Source: Pachyseris speciosa (Eukaryota; Cnidaria; Anthozoa; Scleractinia; Pachyseridae). From it: a DNA stretch of 64,000 nucleotides. The stretch spans positions 126,001 to 190,000 of the forward strand of contig JAEMWC010001017.1 in the NCBI GenBank assembly GCA_016490735.1, given 5' to 3'. A program made the translations under genes and the position numbers. Positions 35,991 to 46,355 of this stretch are shown piece after piece. Position 1 is the first letter of the stretch, and each line of letters opens with the position of its first letter. The notes beneath the pieces were generated by a model that did not search any database, had not been told where the DNA came from, and worked only from the letters and a program-made list of their open reading frames with translations.

Positions 35991-36775
35991 CTTCGACCTC
36001 TGGTCCCACAAAAGAAGAGGACCGTCCCCGCAAAGTCCGATGCCTTTACTACTGGGATCCAGAGGTCGTAAAATATTTTGAAAAGGACAACCAAATAAGG
36101 CGAACTACTTCTAAGTCGCTCTTCAGGAAAAGGCTACATGAGGACATCATCAGATGCTACAAATTCTCTACGCACCATAAACAGTGTTGCGTGTATGAGG
36201 GATGGAAGAAGCAACATCCTGCAGAACACAGACTGCTTATTGAAGAAGCTAGCAAGAAACCAAAGTCAGTGTACATTCCCCTGAACAATACCATTCGAGT
36301 TCATGGGACGGAAATGACGTTATTCGGTGGTATCAAAAGCCTAAATCCGCCATGTTTAGAGGAAGCCATGTCACACGGTATGCATCCATTTACCTGTTCT
36401 AACTGTGCTAAACAAGAAAGAGAATTGAAGAATACACTTCAACATCGACTAAAAGGAAGTCTCCAAGGTACCAAGAACCGTCTAGGCCTTTGTGGATTTA
36501 ACAAACGGTATGCTCGAAAAGGCGAATTTGAAGACGCACTCGAGAAAGCAGAAAATCGGCGAAGATCAGCAGAAAAACAGGTAAAGGAATTGGCCACTGT
36601 GCAACTTGCCCCAAGAGAGTTGGAAGACTGTTTGCTAGACTCTTGCATTGTTGGGGACGAGCAAAAACTCGTAATTGACCTTATCCGCCTGCTTAAATCA
36701 GACATCGCAAAGAAAAAGCCAGTACAAATTCTTGTTTTGAAAAACATTGTCTCAAAACTTCGCAAAAAACAACAA
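35930..36775 (+). CDS. ORF B, N-terminal segment of transposase-like protein (frame-broken)
   Basis: The frame is open from 35930, overlapping the end of ORF A, and has no ATG until about 36314. It carries RPRKVRCLYYWDPEVVKYFE, a Cys/His-bearing stretch (RCYKFSTHHKQCC) and FTCSNCAKQ. A charged coiled-coil-like segment (KGEFEDALEKAENRRRSAEK) comes next, then LLKSDIAKKKPVQILVLKNI. The sensible reading then moves by +1 into the frame of the next entry at the A6 run 36764-36769. Lack of a start and the overlap suggest that A and B were one reading frame, now split by a missing base near AAAG at about 35972. No family is recognised. Confidence 0.55.
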
Positions 36776-39158
36776 TCATCATTATGCATCTTTGATCAAG
36801 GATTTAAGCGGACTTTTCAAGAACGAATTGGGCCCAACAAATTACGCACTGTTATCAGAAGTTTTCGGTCTAGCAAGGTCAACAACTGCATCCCAACATG
36901 GCAGCGAGATGCGACTGGATCCTGGTATCAACGGTCAAGCCGTTGTTACGGCATGCAATTTGTTCAAGAACTCCCCGGTAAATGAGGCAAGTGACGGTGC
37001 ACGTGCACTAAGATACTTAGAAGCAAGAAAGAAAGCTGATGGAAACGTCGTATTGGTCGGCGAAGGTTGGGATCCAAATGTAAAGCGTTGGCATTCAGAG
37101 GAAGTCATGCTCCCTAGAAAAGATGAAGAGAAAGGTGATAAAGATGACTTCACAGCACTTAAACGTTACATTGACAAAGTCGTTGAAAAAGACTCCCTTG
37201 CAAAGACAGTGTCGATATATAATCTAAACTGCCTCACATCCATGGAAAAGTCGTCCGTCATTTATTGCTTGTGGCCAACCATCGACAAGGGATATACAGG
37301 AAAGCACCTTCTTAATTATTGGCAACAATTAAGGAGACTGTGTTATTACGATGAGAACGGGGTGGTTCGAAAGGATCCGATCCATCTGTTGGGTTACTCG
37401 ACCGACTCAGCTGGCTTCTCACTATCAGCTGCTGTACATATGATGACACCTCGCACAGAAGATATTGAGAATGGTGTTCATCATCTTGGTCTTGGTCTAG
37501 AAGATGAAAAATTTCTAGCTCCATGTTATTGGTTTCTTCCAGCGATTTGTTACCTTGATTATGATCATGAGCAAAGGCTTTTTTTAAAAAATCTTAAATA
37601 TGGAACGAGGGAGCTAGTCTTCTGGAAAGAAAAAGGTCTGACAAGCAGGATAGCTTCCATTCAACATTTGAAAGATCTACGACAGCGATGCCAAGAACAA
37701 GGACTTGATTCTGGCCTCAAAGCAACAGACCTTATTCTGATCTATTTTTGCGACCAGAATTCAGACGCATGTGAAAGGTTATTCACCAAACGAATTGCTG
37801 ACCTCCTCGACGCCTATGTTCCTGGTTCTCAGGGTACAAGCCTCTATATCCATGCTGTTTTTCACTTGATTGAACCCTTCAGAAATCCTGATTTTGGTTC
37901 ACCTTTCGAAGTGCAAAAGTCCGTCTCGTGTGGTATTACCATCATACGTTTGTGGAGAAAAGTCCTCGAGCTTCAGAAACTTTCACTCCACTCGAAGCCG
38001 GGAGCCAAAAAGACACCAGCAAATAGGGGACACTTCATTACTCGTGGGTGCTATTTGACTGCCGAAGTCTTGTTTGCAGCTGCTACATTGCACCAACTCT
38101 CCATGTTTCTCCACTTCCCAGATGAAGCTTCTGCCTGGGCGTCACCCCATAACTCAGGAACTAAAACTACCGAAAGAGTAATCGGTGAGTTGCAAGGTAA
38201 AACCACCGAATTACAGTCCCTTGACTCACAGCCGACTTTTGGAGACATGTTAGATGAAAGTGGGAAGGTTCAGTTCAATTTGAGTGCAAAAAGAAGAATT
38301 GCAACTGCCGGTGTTGATGTCAAGTCGTCTTCAAAGAGGAAGCAACAAGCATTCGCTTACAAGTCCCGAGAAAGATTATTGGAAGGTGCACAACCTAATA
38401 AATGCATGACATATACTTCTTTTAGAGAAGAGCAAAAAGAAGCTCACCGTAAAGGGGTACAGGATGGACAAGGGCTGTTTGAAAAATACATGCCCCGCTC
38501 TTGTGTAACTCTTCTTCAGGAGAACGGCTATTGGAATCTTCCATACAAATTTGAACATGCCAGTGGTTTGCAAATTGTTGATCACCAACTACCGCCCGAT
38601 TACAACAAACTTGATGTGGATGTCACTTCAGGATCTCTTGTAGATGTGACTGAAAAGGAATTGGGAGAGGAAAACGATGAAAAGGAGTGTGAGTACTTGA
38701 CTGACAGTGAAGAGATTAGCAAAGACGACAACCACCATTACCTTGAAGATGACAACCAAGATGAGGAGCAAGCAACACAACCGAAAAGGGAAAAGTGGCT
38801 GATCTCAAAGGTGGAGGGGGGGAGGCTCAACTATATTCACATAAGCCAAGCAATACGAATTTTGTTACCGAGGGAGTATATCGCAAGATGCCGCCAGAAA
38901 AGACATTGGGCCACCAAATATTTACCTGGAAAAGAACCCCTTAACCCTGATCATGACATCTTTGTTTTTGGCTATGTTGCTCTGAAGAAAATCACGGAAG
39001 GAGTTGACACCTACATGGTCACACGTGTAGAGAGAATCGAATCAACTAAGGATGGAAGCGAGGTCTTGAGTTTCAAGCTAAACGAAAACCCGCCAGTGAG
39101 ATTAAGGTGTTCTCCCTATGAATGTGACATCAACGAGCAATATAAACTAGGAGAATAA
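36771..39158 (+). CDS. ORF B, transposase-like core with candidate DDE residues
   Basis: About 800 codons in a frame nominally open from 36747 and ending at TAA 39156-39158. In numbering from 36747 it contains HLLGYSTDSAGFS (D220), CYLDYDHEQRLFLKNLKYG (D271/D273 plus H274), and TTERVIGELQGKTTELQSLD (E476/E481). This order and the D.xH....KN pattern resemble RNase-H-fold DDE transposases, where a downstream Glu closes the triad. The C-terminal third is acidic (ECEYLTDSEEISKDDNHHYL) and then basic. I cannot place it in a named superfamily. It is not KDZ, since that hallmark motif is absent. It is in the same frame as ORF C, separated only by the TAA. Confidence 0.6.
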   Translation, partial: NNHHYASLIKDLSGLFKNELGPTNYALLSEVFGLARSTTASQHGSEMRLDPGINGQAVVTACNLFKNSPVNEASDGARALRYLEARKKADGNVVLVGEGWDPNVKRWHSEEVMLPRKDEEKGDKDDFTALKRYIDKVVEKDSLAKTVSIYNLNCLTSMEKSSVIYCLWPTIDKGYTGKHLLNYWQQLRRLCYYDENGVVRKDPIHLLGYSTDSAGFSLSAAVHMMTPRTEDIENGVHHLGLGLEDEKFLAPCYWFLPAICYLDYDHEQRLFLKNLKYGTRELVFWKEKGLTSRIASIQHLKDLRQRCQEQGLDSGLKATDLILIYFCDQNSDACERLFTKRIADLLDAYVPGSQGTSLYIHAVFHLIEPFRNPDFGSPFEVQKSVSCGITIIRLWRKVLELQKLSLHSKPGAKKTPANRGHFITRGCYLTAEVLFAAATLHQLSMFLHFPDEASAWASPHNSGTKTTERVIGELQGKTTELQSLDSQPTFGDMLDESGKVQFNLSAKRRIATAGVDVKSSSKRKQQAFAYKSRERLLEGAQPNKCMTYTSFREEQKEAHRKGVQDGQGLFEKYMPRSCVTLLQENGYWNLPYKFEHASGLQIVDHQLPPDYNKLDVDVTSGSLVDVTEKELGEENDEKECEYLTDSEEISKDDNHHYLEDDNQDEEQATQPKREKWLISKVEGGRLNYIHISQAIRILLPREYIARCRQKRHWATKYLPGKEPLNPDHDIFVFGYVALKKITEGVDTYMVTRVERIESTKDGSEVLSFKLNENPPVRLRCSPYECDINEQYKLGE

Positions 39159-40990
39159 ATCCTTTTGACGCCTTGGAGGTCTCCTTCAGGTGTTTTGGGT
39201 CCTGTTCAACTACTTCCAGTACCAGATTGTCCCGGCCACTATGTCCTACATGAAGAATCCAAGAGGCGGTTGAAGGATTTAGGATATGTTGCAACTGGTG
39301 AGAAAGGCGCAGTTAATAGTCGACAGGAAGCCGCACACATGACCCTTGGCGAAGAACTCGAGGAAGGGTACTATGAAGTTGAAGAAGTCTTAGAACGACG
39401 TCTACGTAAAGACATGACATACGAATTTAAAGTTCGATTTAAAGGCTATGGACCAGGCGACGATATGTGGTTGCCTGCTTCGTCGTTTAACCGAACAGTG
39501 TCCTTTCAAACCACATCTCGCTTTGGGCGAAAGAGAAAACACAAAACAGATGACAAGGATTCCACCTTTAAAGAGCCAAAAAGAAGAAAATCACCCAAAT
39601 CACCAAAGAAAGAGGGACAGGAACAGCAAGGCTCTCAAGGTAAACACGATGAAAGAGAAAAGGAAACCCGAAGGACAGAAGAAGAAACCCAATCAAAACA
39701 AAATCGTCAAACATCGGTTTCTCGGCATTTTTCTACAAAACGTTTTAAGTCAGCGGGAAAGGGAAAATCTTTTCGATCAAGTCTTTCTTCGTTAATTCAG
39801 AAAGAGCGTCTGCAGCAGACAACCAAGGCTTGTATCGACGAAAAACAAATGGAAGTCGTTGTAACTTTGTCCAGTGATGACGGTGAGGTTGATGTTGCTG
39901 TCACCCCTGATGAACAAGATGTTAAGAGTTCTATAATTAGGGACCTTTACCGCAGAGATGTTAAATTTGCAACACCACGTAGATTACTGGCCAATGCTGA
40001 ACTCCCTATTGTTGACCATAAAATCCAGTTTTCTACCATCAAATCTTTGGAGAGGGATCAAGTAGATGTAATTACACAGGATCCGTTAAGAGTTGACCGA
40101 GTCCCTGCCTTATCTGTTATAACCGAATCCATGGATGCTCTCCTCAAGACTAAAAGGAAAAAAGAAGGAAACAGCCCGAATTTAGTTGTCGAGTATCCAT
40201 CCTATGGCTGTTTCACGTTAGATGGTGTTAGAATTTTGAGCAGGTATGACATATTACGAACGGTGGCAAGGGAAGTGCGCCAAGAAGAAAAGTGGCTAGA
40301 CCTGGCATTTAAAGGGTTGCCTCAGGAACAGAAAACTAAAGTGACTGAAGCGCTTCTAGACAACTGGAATGTGAAGGGTCAGTATCTCTTGCAGAGCAAA
40401 GGTTATTCGATAACATCACAAGAATTGCCTGTTTTGTGTTGCGAACGCTACTTGACTGATGAAATCATAAACTTGCTGATAAACAAGTACTGTGATGCAA
40501 CTAATAACCGTATTGGAAGATCAATCTTTGCAATGCTTCCAAGCAATGTCTCGACTCAGTTTAGAACAAGTGCAGTCTACAATTTGAACGCCACTGTCGA
40601 ACTGAGTACAGTGGAAACCATATTTCTCCCCATTCACCGCGATGGCAACCACTGGGGACTCCTTGTATTCAATGTAAATAACTGCCGTGTGGAGTACGAC
40701 GATGGGTTTCACTACCCCGTGAATTTGTCCCTTCAGGAACTTGCTGATAAGACCTTAGCAAACTTGTACGAGATCACTACTCTGCAACACTTTCGGCCAT
40801 CAACTTGGAGCAAAGTACGAGGTTCACGGTGCCTATGCCGGATCAACCAAATGGTTCAGGCAGTTGCGGAGTGGGTATCATTTACTGTGTTCGCGATATA
40901 ATCCAAGGCATCCATGACAAATTTACGTGGACCTATAAGGAATCTCCAAAGCTGAGAGCAAAGCTCATGATTGACTTACTGAAGGGCTAG
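39159..40990 (+). CDS. ORF C: chromodomain plus C-terminal Ulp1/C48 cysteine protease, frameshifted
   Basis: The frame is open directly after the ORF B stop. The first ATG is at 39339, inside plausible coding sequence. Numbered from 39165, residues 69-112 are a chromodomain (YYEVEEVLERR, YEFKVRFKGYGPGDDMWLP) with cage candidates Y70, F92 and Y95. A long charged linker follows. The C-terminus is a C48 protease: His in GNHWGLLVFN (codon 40650), Asp in VEYDDG (40698), Gln in MPDQPN (40844) and Cys in GSGSCGVG (40865). Gln and Cys lie in the -1 frame relative to His and Asp, so a one-base loss near 40815-40828 separates the catalytic residues; the shifted frame ends at TAG 40990. Ulp1-type proteases remove SUMO or process proteins and occur in some transposons. 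Confidence 0.7.
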
Positions 40991-41118
40991 TTCTGGGTAA
41001 TATTCGTTATATTAAGTGTGCTGCTAAAAAACAAAAACAAAAACACGAAAAGGGTATGATTAAGAGGAAATAATTTGCGAAATTAGGAACGTCGTGGTGC
41101 CTCAATAGTAATGGGTGC
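40991..41118. other. 3' flank of the transposon-like block
   Basis: Short AT-rich stretch with an A/C-rich simple tract near 41022-41050. No terminal inverted repeat matching the upstream flank was found by eye. Confidence 0.4.
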
Positions 41119-41440
41119 CTCTGCGATTTGTTAGGGAACAAAGGCGAGCTGGGGTAACCAATCCCTGGGGAGTCCCCCACGAAAAGCAGTAGTGCTCTTT
41201 CACTGAAGTCCCATGGCGGAACCGTTGTGTTGATTTGAGGAAGTTAACAGATTATGTTGTTCGATTTGAGGCTGACTCAAATTTGGCGTTTTCCAAAGAG
41301 TAGATATTGACAGCTAACACTAGTGCATTTCTGAGGAAATTTTTCGAGTTTTAGCAGCACCTTCTTTTGTTTTAAAGACCTAGATATTGAATTGTTATTT
41401 TAATATGAGTGATACTCAGTATCAGAATGAAGTCAGATTG
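41119..41440 (+). repeat. Diverged direct repeat, copy 1
   Basis: Starts CTCTGCGATTTG and ends around TATTGAATTGTTATTTTAAT / CAGAATGA. It matches 41625-41930 in order, including GAGCTGGGGTAACC, GGGGAGTCCCCCAC, CAAAGAGTAGATATT and GACCTAGATATTGAA. Offset at the left end is 506 bp. No coding frame. Confidence 0.7.
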
Positions 41441-41624
41441 TCCCTGCAGGTCTTTTGTTGACCACTATATACTCTTACATCATTTATATTGCTAATGAAT
41501 AAAATTTAAAAGTTTTCTGGAAAAAGGGAGAAATTAAATGAGAAAGAATACCATGATTGGTTGTAGTAAGGTATCTTTTGTAAAAAAATCTATCGGCTTA
41601 GGGTGACTTAAGACTAACGTATAG

Positions 41625-41930
41625 CTCTGTGATTTGTCAAACAAATGCAAAGGCAAGCTGGGGTAACCGGCCATGGGGAGTTCCCCACAAAAGGCAGTGG
41701 TGTTCTTTCAGCGAAGTTGACTTTGAGGAAATAAAAAGTTTATATTGTTCGATTAAAGCTGCCATAAATTTGACGCGTTTCAAAGAGTAGATATTTTCAG
41801 CTAATACTATTGCATTTGAAAGGAAAGAAGAATTTTGTTTGAATTTTAGTAGCATTCACGTTTATTTTAAGGACCTAGATATTGAACTGGTATTTTAATT
41901 TAAGTACTCATTATCAAAATGAGGCCAGGC
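41625..41930 (+). repeat. Diverged direct repeat, copy 2
   Basis: Second copy of the 41119-41440 repeat, with several indels. It may be a duplicated 3' region of the element upstream or an unrelated repeat. Confidence 0.7.
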
Positions 41931-43203
41931 CATGTACACTACTAGATACTCACATTTCATTTCGATTGCTTCTTAAGATTAACCATATGTTGAAAAAAGG
42001 GCAAAATAAGAAAGTATACCACGACTATAAGGTTGTATTGTTTATTTGTAAAAAAAAATCGATCAATTTTAGGCATTTGTTCACTAGAATGCGCAATTTC
42101 GCTGTCATGGACAGTTTCCGTGTACAGAAATCGTAGCCTCCGTAGAGTTCGATACTTTCAAACAGCATCTGGGATGGCTTGGCTATGTTCAAAAGTTTAG
42201 AAAGATACCTAAAAATATGCTAATTAAGCTTGCCTTTGGGCGGATACTTTCTGCTTGCTTACTGGTATGATACAAAAGCAGAAATTAACAAAGACGACCT
42301 AAAGGAGAACCATCATGAAGAGATTGGGGTTTTCAGATGCTTCACAATGAGAGGCGCTGTGACGGGTCAAATTTGCAGCGTTGTGTTTCACCAAGGGAGG
42401 AGGATGTTCATTGTCAGGATTTAATGACAAGTAAGGCCTTTTCTTTCTAATGACGTTACTGTAGTGGCATTTACTAAATTTATACAGCTGAATGCACCAT
42501 GACAGTCTATTTGCCTTGAGATTGGCTTTGTCGAGGTTGTGGAAAATAGAGAAATAATGTTAATATTGTGAATTCTTCAATTACAAACCCTAAAGTCCAC
42601 TTTTTAAAACTACATTAGAGTTAAATTTCCGTTTTGCTGGGAACCGGGAAATTTTCCTCACAATTGCTGGCTGGCAAAGCATCTTTTTAATCCGATTTGC
42701 TGGTAACAGCCGAAGATTTGAAAGCTCTCCTGGCTGGGAGTCAGGTTTTGTGTAAAATTCCTTGCTGGCTGAGAATCCTAGAGACTGACGCTTGCTGGAA
42801 CTGAGGATCGGCCTTTTTTTCCCACGAAAGTTAATTATTAATCATTTGTGACTGCACTGATGTCAATTTGTTGTGTGGACGGATAAGAATACTTTTTAGA
42901 AAAAGAAGTCGTTGAGCACTCCTGATTACTGTCAAGTATCCAGGATGAACAAAAATAAAGAAATTGTTCTCCCCAGTCGATGCGTGACACGTAAATCAAT
43001 ACAAAATAATAAAAAAAATCGAGAAAAAAGTGGCAAAAAGATATCAGAAAAACACAAGTGTTTCAGGCAGAGCCCTTCTTCAGTCTGAAAACCGTTAAAT
43101 GTTACTGTTAAGTGTTAAGTGTTGAGGTTTAAGCGAAATCTTTTCACTGAAGTACCGAAGTTTTAATGTTATGTTTGAGATTATAGGCATTGTTAAACTG
43201 ACC
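41931..43203. other. Non-coding interval with TTGCTGG-type motifs and a minus-strand PLE-like tail
   Basis: Short frames (41882-42136, 42230-42424) have no domain. TTGCTGG and CTGGCTG motifs recur irregularly at 42632-42800. On the minus strand 43040-43110 reads CTGAAGAAGGGCTCTGCCTG followed by AAAC, a motif I recall from Penelope-like element ends. Confidence 0.35.
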
Positions 43204-43464
43204 TTGGTTCACACAAGCGACGTACCGGCATAATGACATCGACATAATGACATAAGGCAAATTTTAAGTTTTATCTTCATGCCTTTATGTTCATGCCGAT
43301 ATGTTGCTAATATCTCATATGTCTAAATGTTAACACACACAACGTCCTTTTCTTTTATTTTCGAGACATCGAATGTTTTTTCTTCTTTGGTTATTCGACA
43401 TAAAAATAAAACTCAGTATCTTTTTCCTATGTCATTATGTCGTTATGTGGCTAGCGTGAACCAG
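43204..43464. mobile_element. Small MITE with CTTGGTTCAC / GTGAACCAGG ends
   Basis: The left part GGTTCAC.CAAGCGAC plus CATAATGACAT.GACATAATGACATAAGG is matched in inverse by CCTATGTCATTATGTCGTTATG and GCTAGCGTGAACC on the right. The interior is non-coding. Confidence 0.5.
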
Positions 43465-43858
43465 GCAATCGCTTGTCTGCGATTGCTCTTACGATGTAAT
43501 TATGTCTCAGCAACAACTCAGGAAAAAACCAGGCAGTGACATTTCAAAAGAGACACACAGCAGACAGTCGCTTCAATTCGATTGGCTAGCGTGAACCAGG
43601 CTTAATCGCTTGTCTGCGATTGCTCTTACGATGTAATTATGTCTCAGCAACAACTCAGGAAAAATCAGGCAGTGACATTTCAAAAGAGACACACAGCAGA
43701 CAGTCGCTTCAATTCGATTGGCTAGCGTGAACCATGCAGGATTAATCGCTTGTCTGCGATTGCCCTTACGATGGAATTATGTCCCATCAACAACTCAGGA
43801 AAAATTAGGCAGTGACATTTCAGAGGCGCACAGCACAGAGTCGCTTCAATTCGATTAA
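43448..43858 (+). repeat. Three tandem copies of a ~137-bp repeat
   Basis: Each copy begins GGCTAGCGTGAACCA.GC and contains AATCGCTTGTCTGCGATTGC, ACGATG.AATTATGTC, CAACAACTCAGGAAAAA and AGTCGCTTCAATTCGATT. Copies start near 43448, 43583 and 43720. The first copy starts inside the right end of the MITE at 43204-43464, so the MITE end itself has been amplified. Confidence 0.75.
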
Positions 43859-43883
43859 AGACATAGTTGTAAAACTGCCATAC

Positions 43884-44066
43884 AACTAGATTCCATTACG
43901 TCGTGCGTGTGTACCCTGATAACACATGGTTGACGTCAAAACCAAGTAAGAACAAAAAAGTTCGCAACAAACCGAAGCCTGAGTAATGGGACTGATGTTC
44001 TTACCACCCTTTGGCGCCCATTGGGCGTTACCAGAGTACACACGCACTGCAAAATTGAATCTACTG
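43884..44066. mobile_element. Small MITE with ~40-bp inverted ends
   Basis: CTAGATTCCATTACGTCGTG and CGTGTGTACCCTGATAAC on the left pair with GTTACCAGAGTACACACGCA and TTGAATCTAC on the right, with small gaps. There is no coding sequence. Confidence 0.45.
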
Positions 44067-44465
44067 GTTTTATTCATTTCACCTTTATGGCTCAATGATG
44101 CGACTCGTGCGTTTATACTTTAATCTCAAACTCATCCTGTTCTTTCAATCAATCTACTTGTACTTTTCAGATTAATTTACATTACAGCTTTAATTGTAGT
44201 ACTCATGGAATGAGAATTGATTACCTTCAATGATGGTGTCCAGCTCTTCACCAAATGCAGTTTGGTATACATACGTCACCCGTACGTTTTTACCATTTAG
44301 TTTCCTGCACTGGCTTTTCCCCTTTTTTTCCTTTCTCAGTATCGTGTTAACATCCGAGTTCTGGGATGCACTGTTTTCGAGAAAAGCTGGCTGGACAACC
44401 AAGCGAGGAACATTGTCCGTCCTGCCAAGGCTGATAACGTCTTTCACCTACCAAAATTGTTGCAA

Positions 44466-44716
44466 TAAAAAAAAAAAAAAAAAAAAAAAGAACCTGGTGC
44501 CTTATAAACTAATACAGTTAAAGGTACATAGTAGAGTCCCAGGTGAAGTGGATGATAACAGTCAAGCCCCGACGAAATTAGTGTAGAATTCGTGGATAAG
44601 AAACCTGTTTTCTGGGGTCTAAAATAAAGTGTTTCATTGTTGAAAGACTATCATCTAGGACACGAATTATAGATAGCTTAGTACGTAAAACACGAGTTAC
44701 AACCTTCTGTTTTTTC

Positions 44717-44757
<41 letters not shown>
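44466..44757. repeat. Poly-A run and (AAT)n microsatellite
   Basis: A pure A run of about 23 lies near 44467-44489. A trinucleotide ATA/AAT array of about 40 bp lies at 44717-44757. Between them is ordinary AT-rich sequence. Confidence 0.8.
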
Positions 44758-44758
<1 letters not shown>

Positions 44759-45264
44759 TCTTTATATAGGCCTTGTATCCTTGACGTTCAAAAGCGCTTA
44801 ACAAGAGCAAAAAGTAGTAAAATTGGAAAGTTTTACGTTTAAAGAGCTGTTCTTAATGTCGGACGGTAGAGTGCTTCAGAGTGTGGGGCTGTCAAAGAAA
44901 AAGATCTTGCACCGTATGTCCTCAAATTAAAATGAGGAATAACAAGAAAATTTTGCATATTTGTGGCTAGGATAAGTGAACAAATCTATAGAGAGATTAC
45001 CCGAAAATGTTATTTCATGATATAAACAAAGTATCTGCAACCGCCTGTCATAGCATTCTCTTTCTGTGAAGTTTCGTTACTCAAAGGCACGTATCTGGCA
45101 CTTTCCATACTTCAAAATGTAGGTTAATCATATATTGTATTTCCTGTTGAATTGCAGCGGTACAAGCTTAGGGCACTTTGACCCCTCGAATACGCTTTCC
45201 ACTGGCGTAATTAAAAGCGAATTAACCTAACTCCTCACTAATGGATTAAGTTAGACCTGCAATA
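44758..45264. other. Non-coding interval
   Basis: Lies beyond the truncated end of the minus-strand P-loop gene. A remnant of its last exons could be here but none is recognisable. Confidence 0.35.
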
Positions 45265-45635
45265 TTAAAGGGGCACTGTCACGGCAATTCTTGTCATAAG
45301 TTGTTCGAATTGCGAGGAAGTACTTTTTCTATTACGCGATTGGCCCGTCTAACACGAAGAAGTAGATTCCTAATTATTTCTTGGACGGAAAAGAAAGTAG
45401 TGTCATTTTATGGCAATTTTTTCTGGTCACAATGACGACACTTGAAAAACGTTAACCTAACTTTTTTCAAGTTGCAATGCCTTCTCCTCCTCGTCATCTG
45501 TGGCCATAGACAACCGCAAATAGTTTCAACGACATATTTAGTATTTCACAGGAAAAGTGCATAATTTTTTAAGCGTTCCACTTAGCAAACACATGTTTGG
45601 GTTCAGACCCAAATTACGTGACAGTGCCCCTTTAA
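45265..45635. mobile_element. 371-bp MITE with perfect 19-bp terminal repeats and TTAA ends
   Basis: TTAAAGGGGCACTGTCACG at 45265-45283 is perfectly matched in inverse at 45617-45635. The TTAA at both ends fits a TTAA-specific (piggyBac-like) target. The interior has no ORF. It abuts the last readable exon of the minus-strand P-loop gene, and the exon's stop codon is formed by its TTAA. Confidence 0.85.
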
Positions 45636-45874
45636 ATCGTGGTAAAATTCAGCTCAGGTTTATTTGCTCTGAGCTCTTCTGTACTGGATTCTTTTGCAAA
45701 GGTTGCTATGTCGTTAAAGAAACGTACTAATAGGTTGCTTTGTGTGGGCAATTCCACGTCAGGCAATTGGTCTTTCTCCAAGCTTAGGTTCTGATATTTA
45801 ACCACAAATGGTGCAACCGTAAACGCGAAATAGTTCTCCACATCGTCATAATCACAAGAAAGGATGTTGCAAAT
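45636..45874 (-). CDS. P-loop gene, exon 6 (3'-most readable), truncated by a MITE
   Basis: The acceptor AAAATTCATTTCAG precedes 45874. The phase-0 frame continues exon 5 (...FAKE|ICNILSCDYDDVENYF, then FVVKYQNLSLEKDQLPDVEL) for about 78 codons and stops at the TAA formed by the adjacent MITE TTAA. No donor is seen, so the original 3' end was probably cut by the insertion. Confidence 0.5.
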
Positions 45875-46355
45875 CTGAAATGAATTTTGGTTTGAAATTA
45901 CTTATCGTTTTCAGTGTCCACATCAGTTCTAATTTTATAATAAGTCAATTCTATACAAGTCCACAAGGCTACTGCTCACAGCATGACTTAAGTATCTTTA
46001 AGTGAATCAGGTAATGGTATCATCTAGCAAAGAAGAGTAATATTAATTTTGTGGATGGTGCGGGGACTTAAGACATTGTTAACAAGTCATTTTCAAAGGA
46101 GTGCTTTTTTATAGTTGCTCTCTACTCCTCGTGGAAAGTTTTGCCGGCCACACCCTCCTTCCACCACCTTTGAGCTATCGAAATTTTAAATTGAGATATT
46201 CGATTTCTGCACAAAGATTGAACGTGACAAAGATCTTAATGGAGACTAGAATTATCGGAGAATCCTGTGAGAGTGTATAACTGCCTGATCAGAAACGATG
46301 TGTGGTAATGTAGACAATATCGCAGATATCTTATGAATAAAATATGTTATCGTAC

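Noticed and set aside
36764..36770. Programmed -1 frameshift at AAAAAAC
   Set aside because: The heptamer is out of register for -1 slippage (codons read AAA|AAA|C) and the needed shift is +1. A homopolymer indel explains it better.
33669..40990. KDZ/Zisupton or Maverick/Polinton element
   Set aside because: An Ulp1-type protease alone is shared with some such elements, but the KDZ transposase hallmarks and the Polinton polymerase, integrase and ATPase are absent.
43040..43110. Third hammerhead ribozyme on the minus strand
   Set aside because: CTGAAGA and GAAAC are present with a GGGC/GCC stem II, but stem I does not pair well and the cleavage triplet is unclear.
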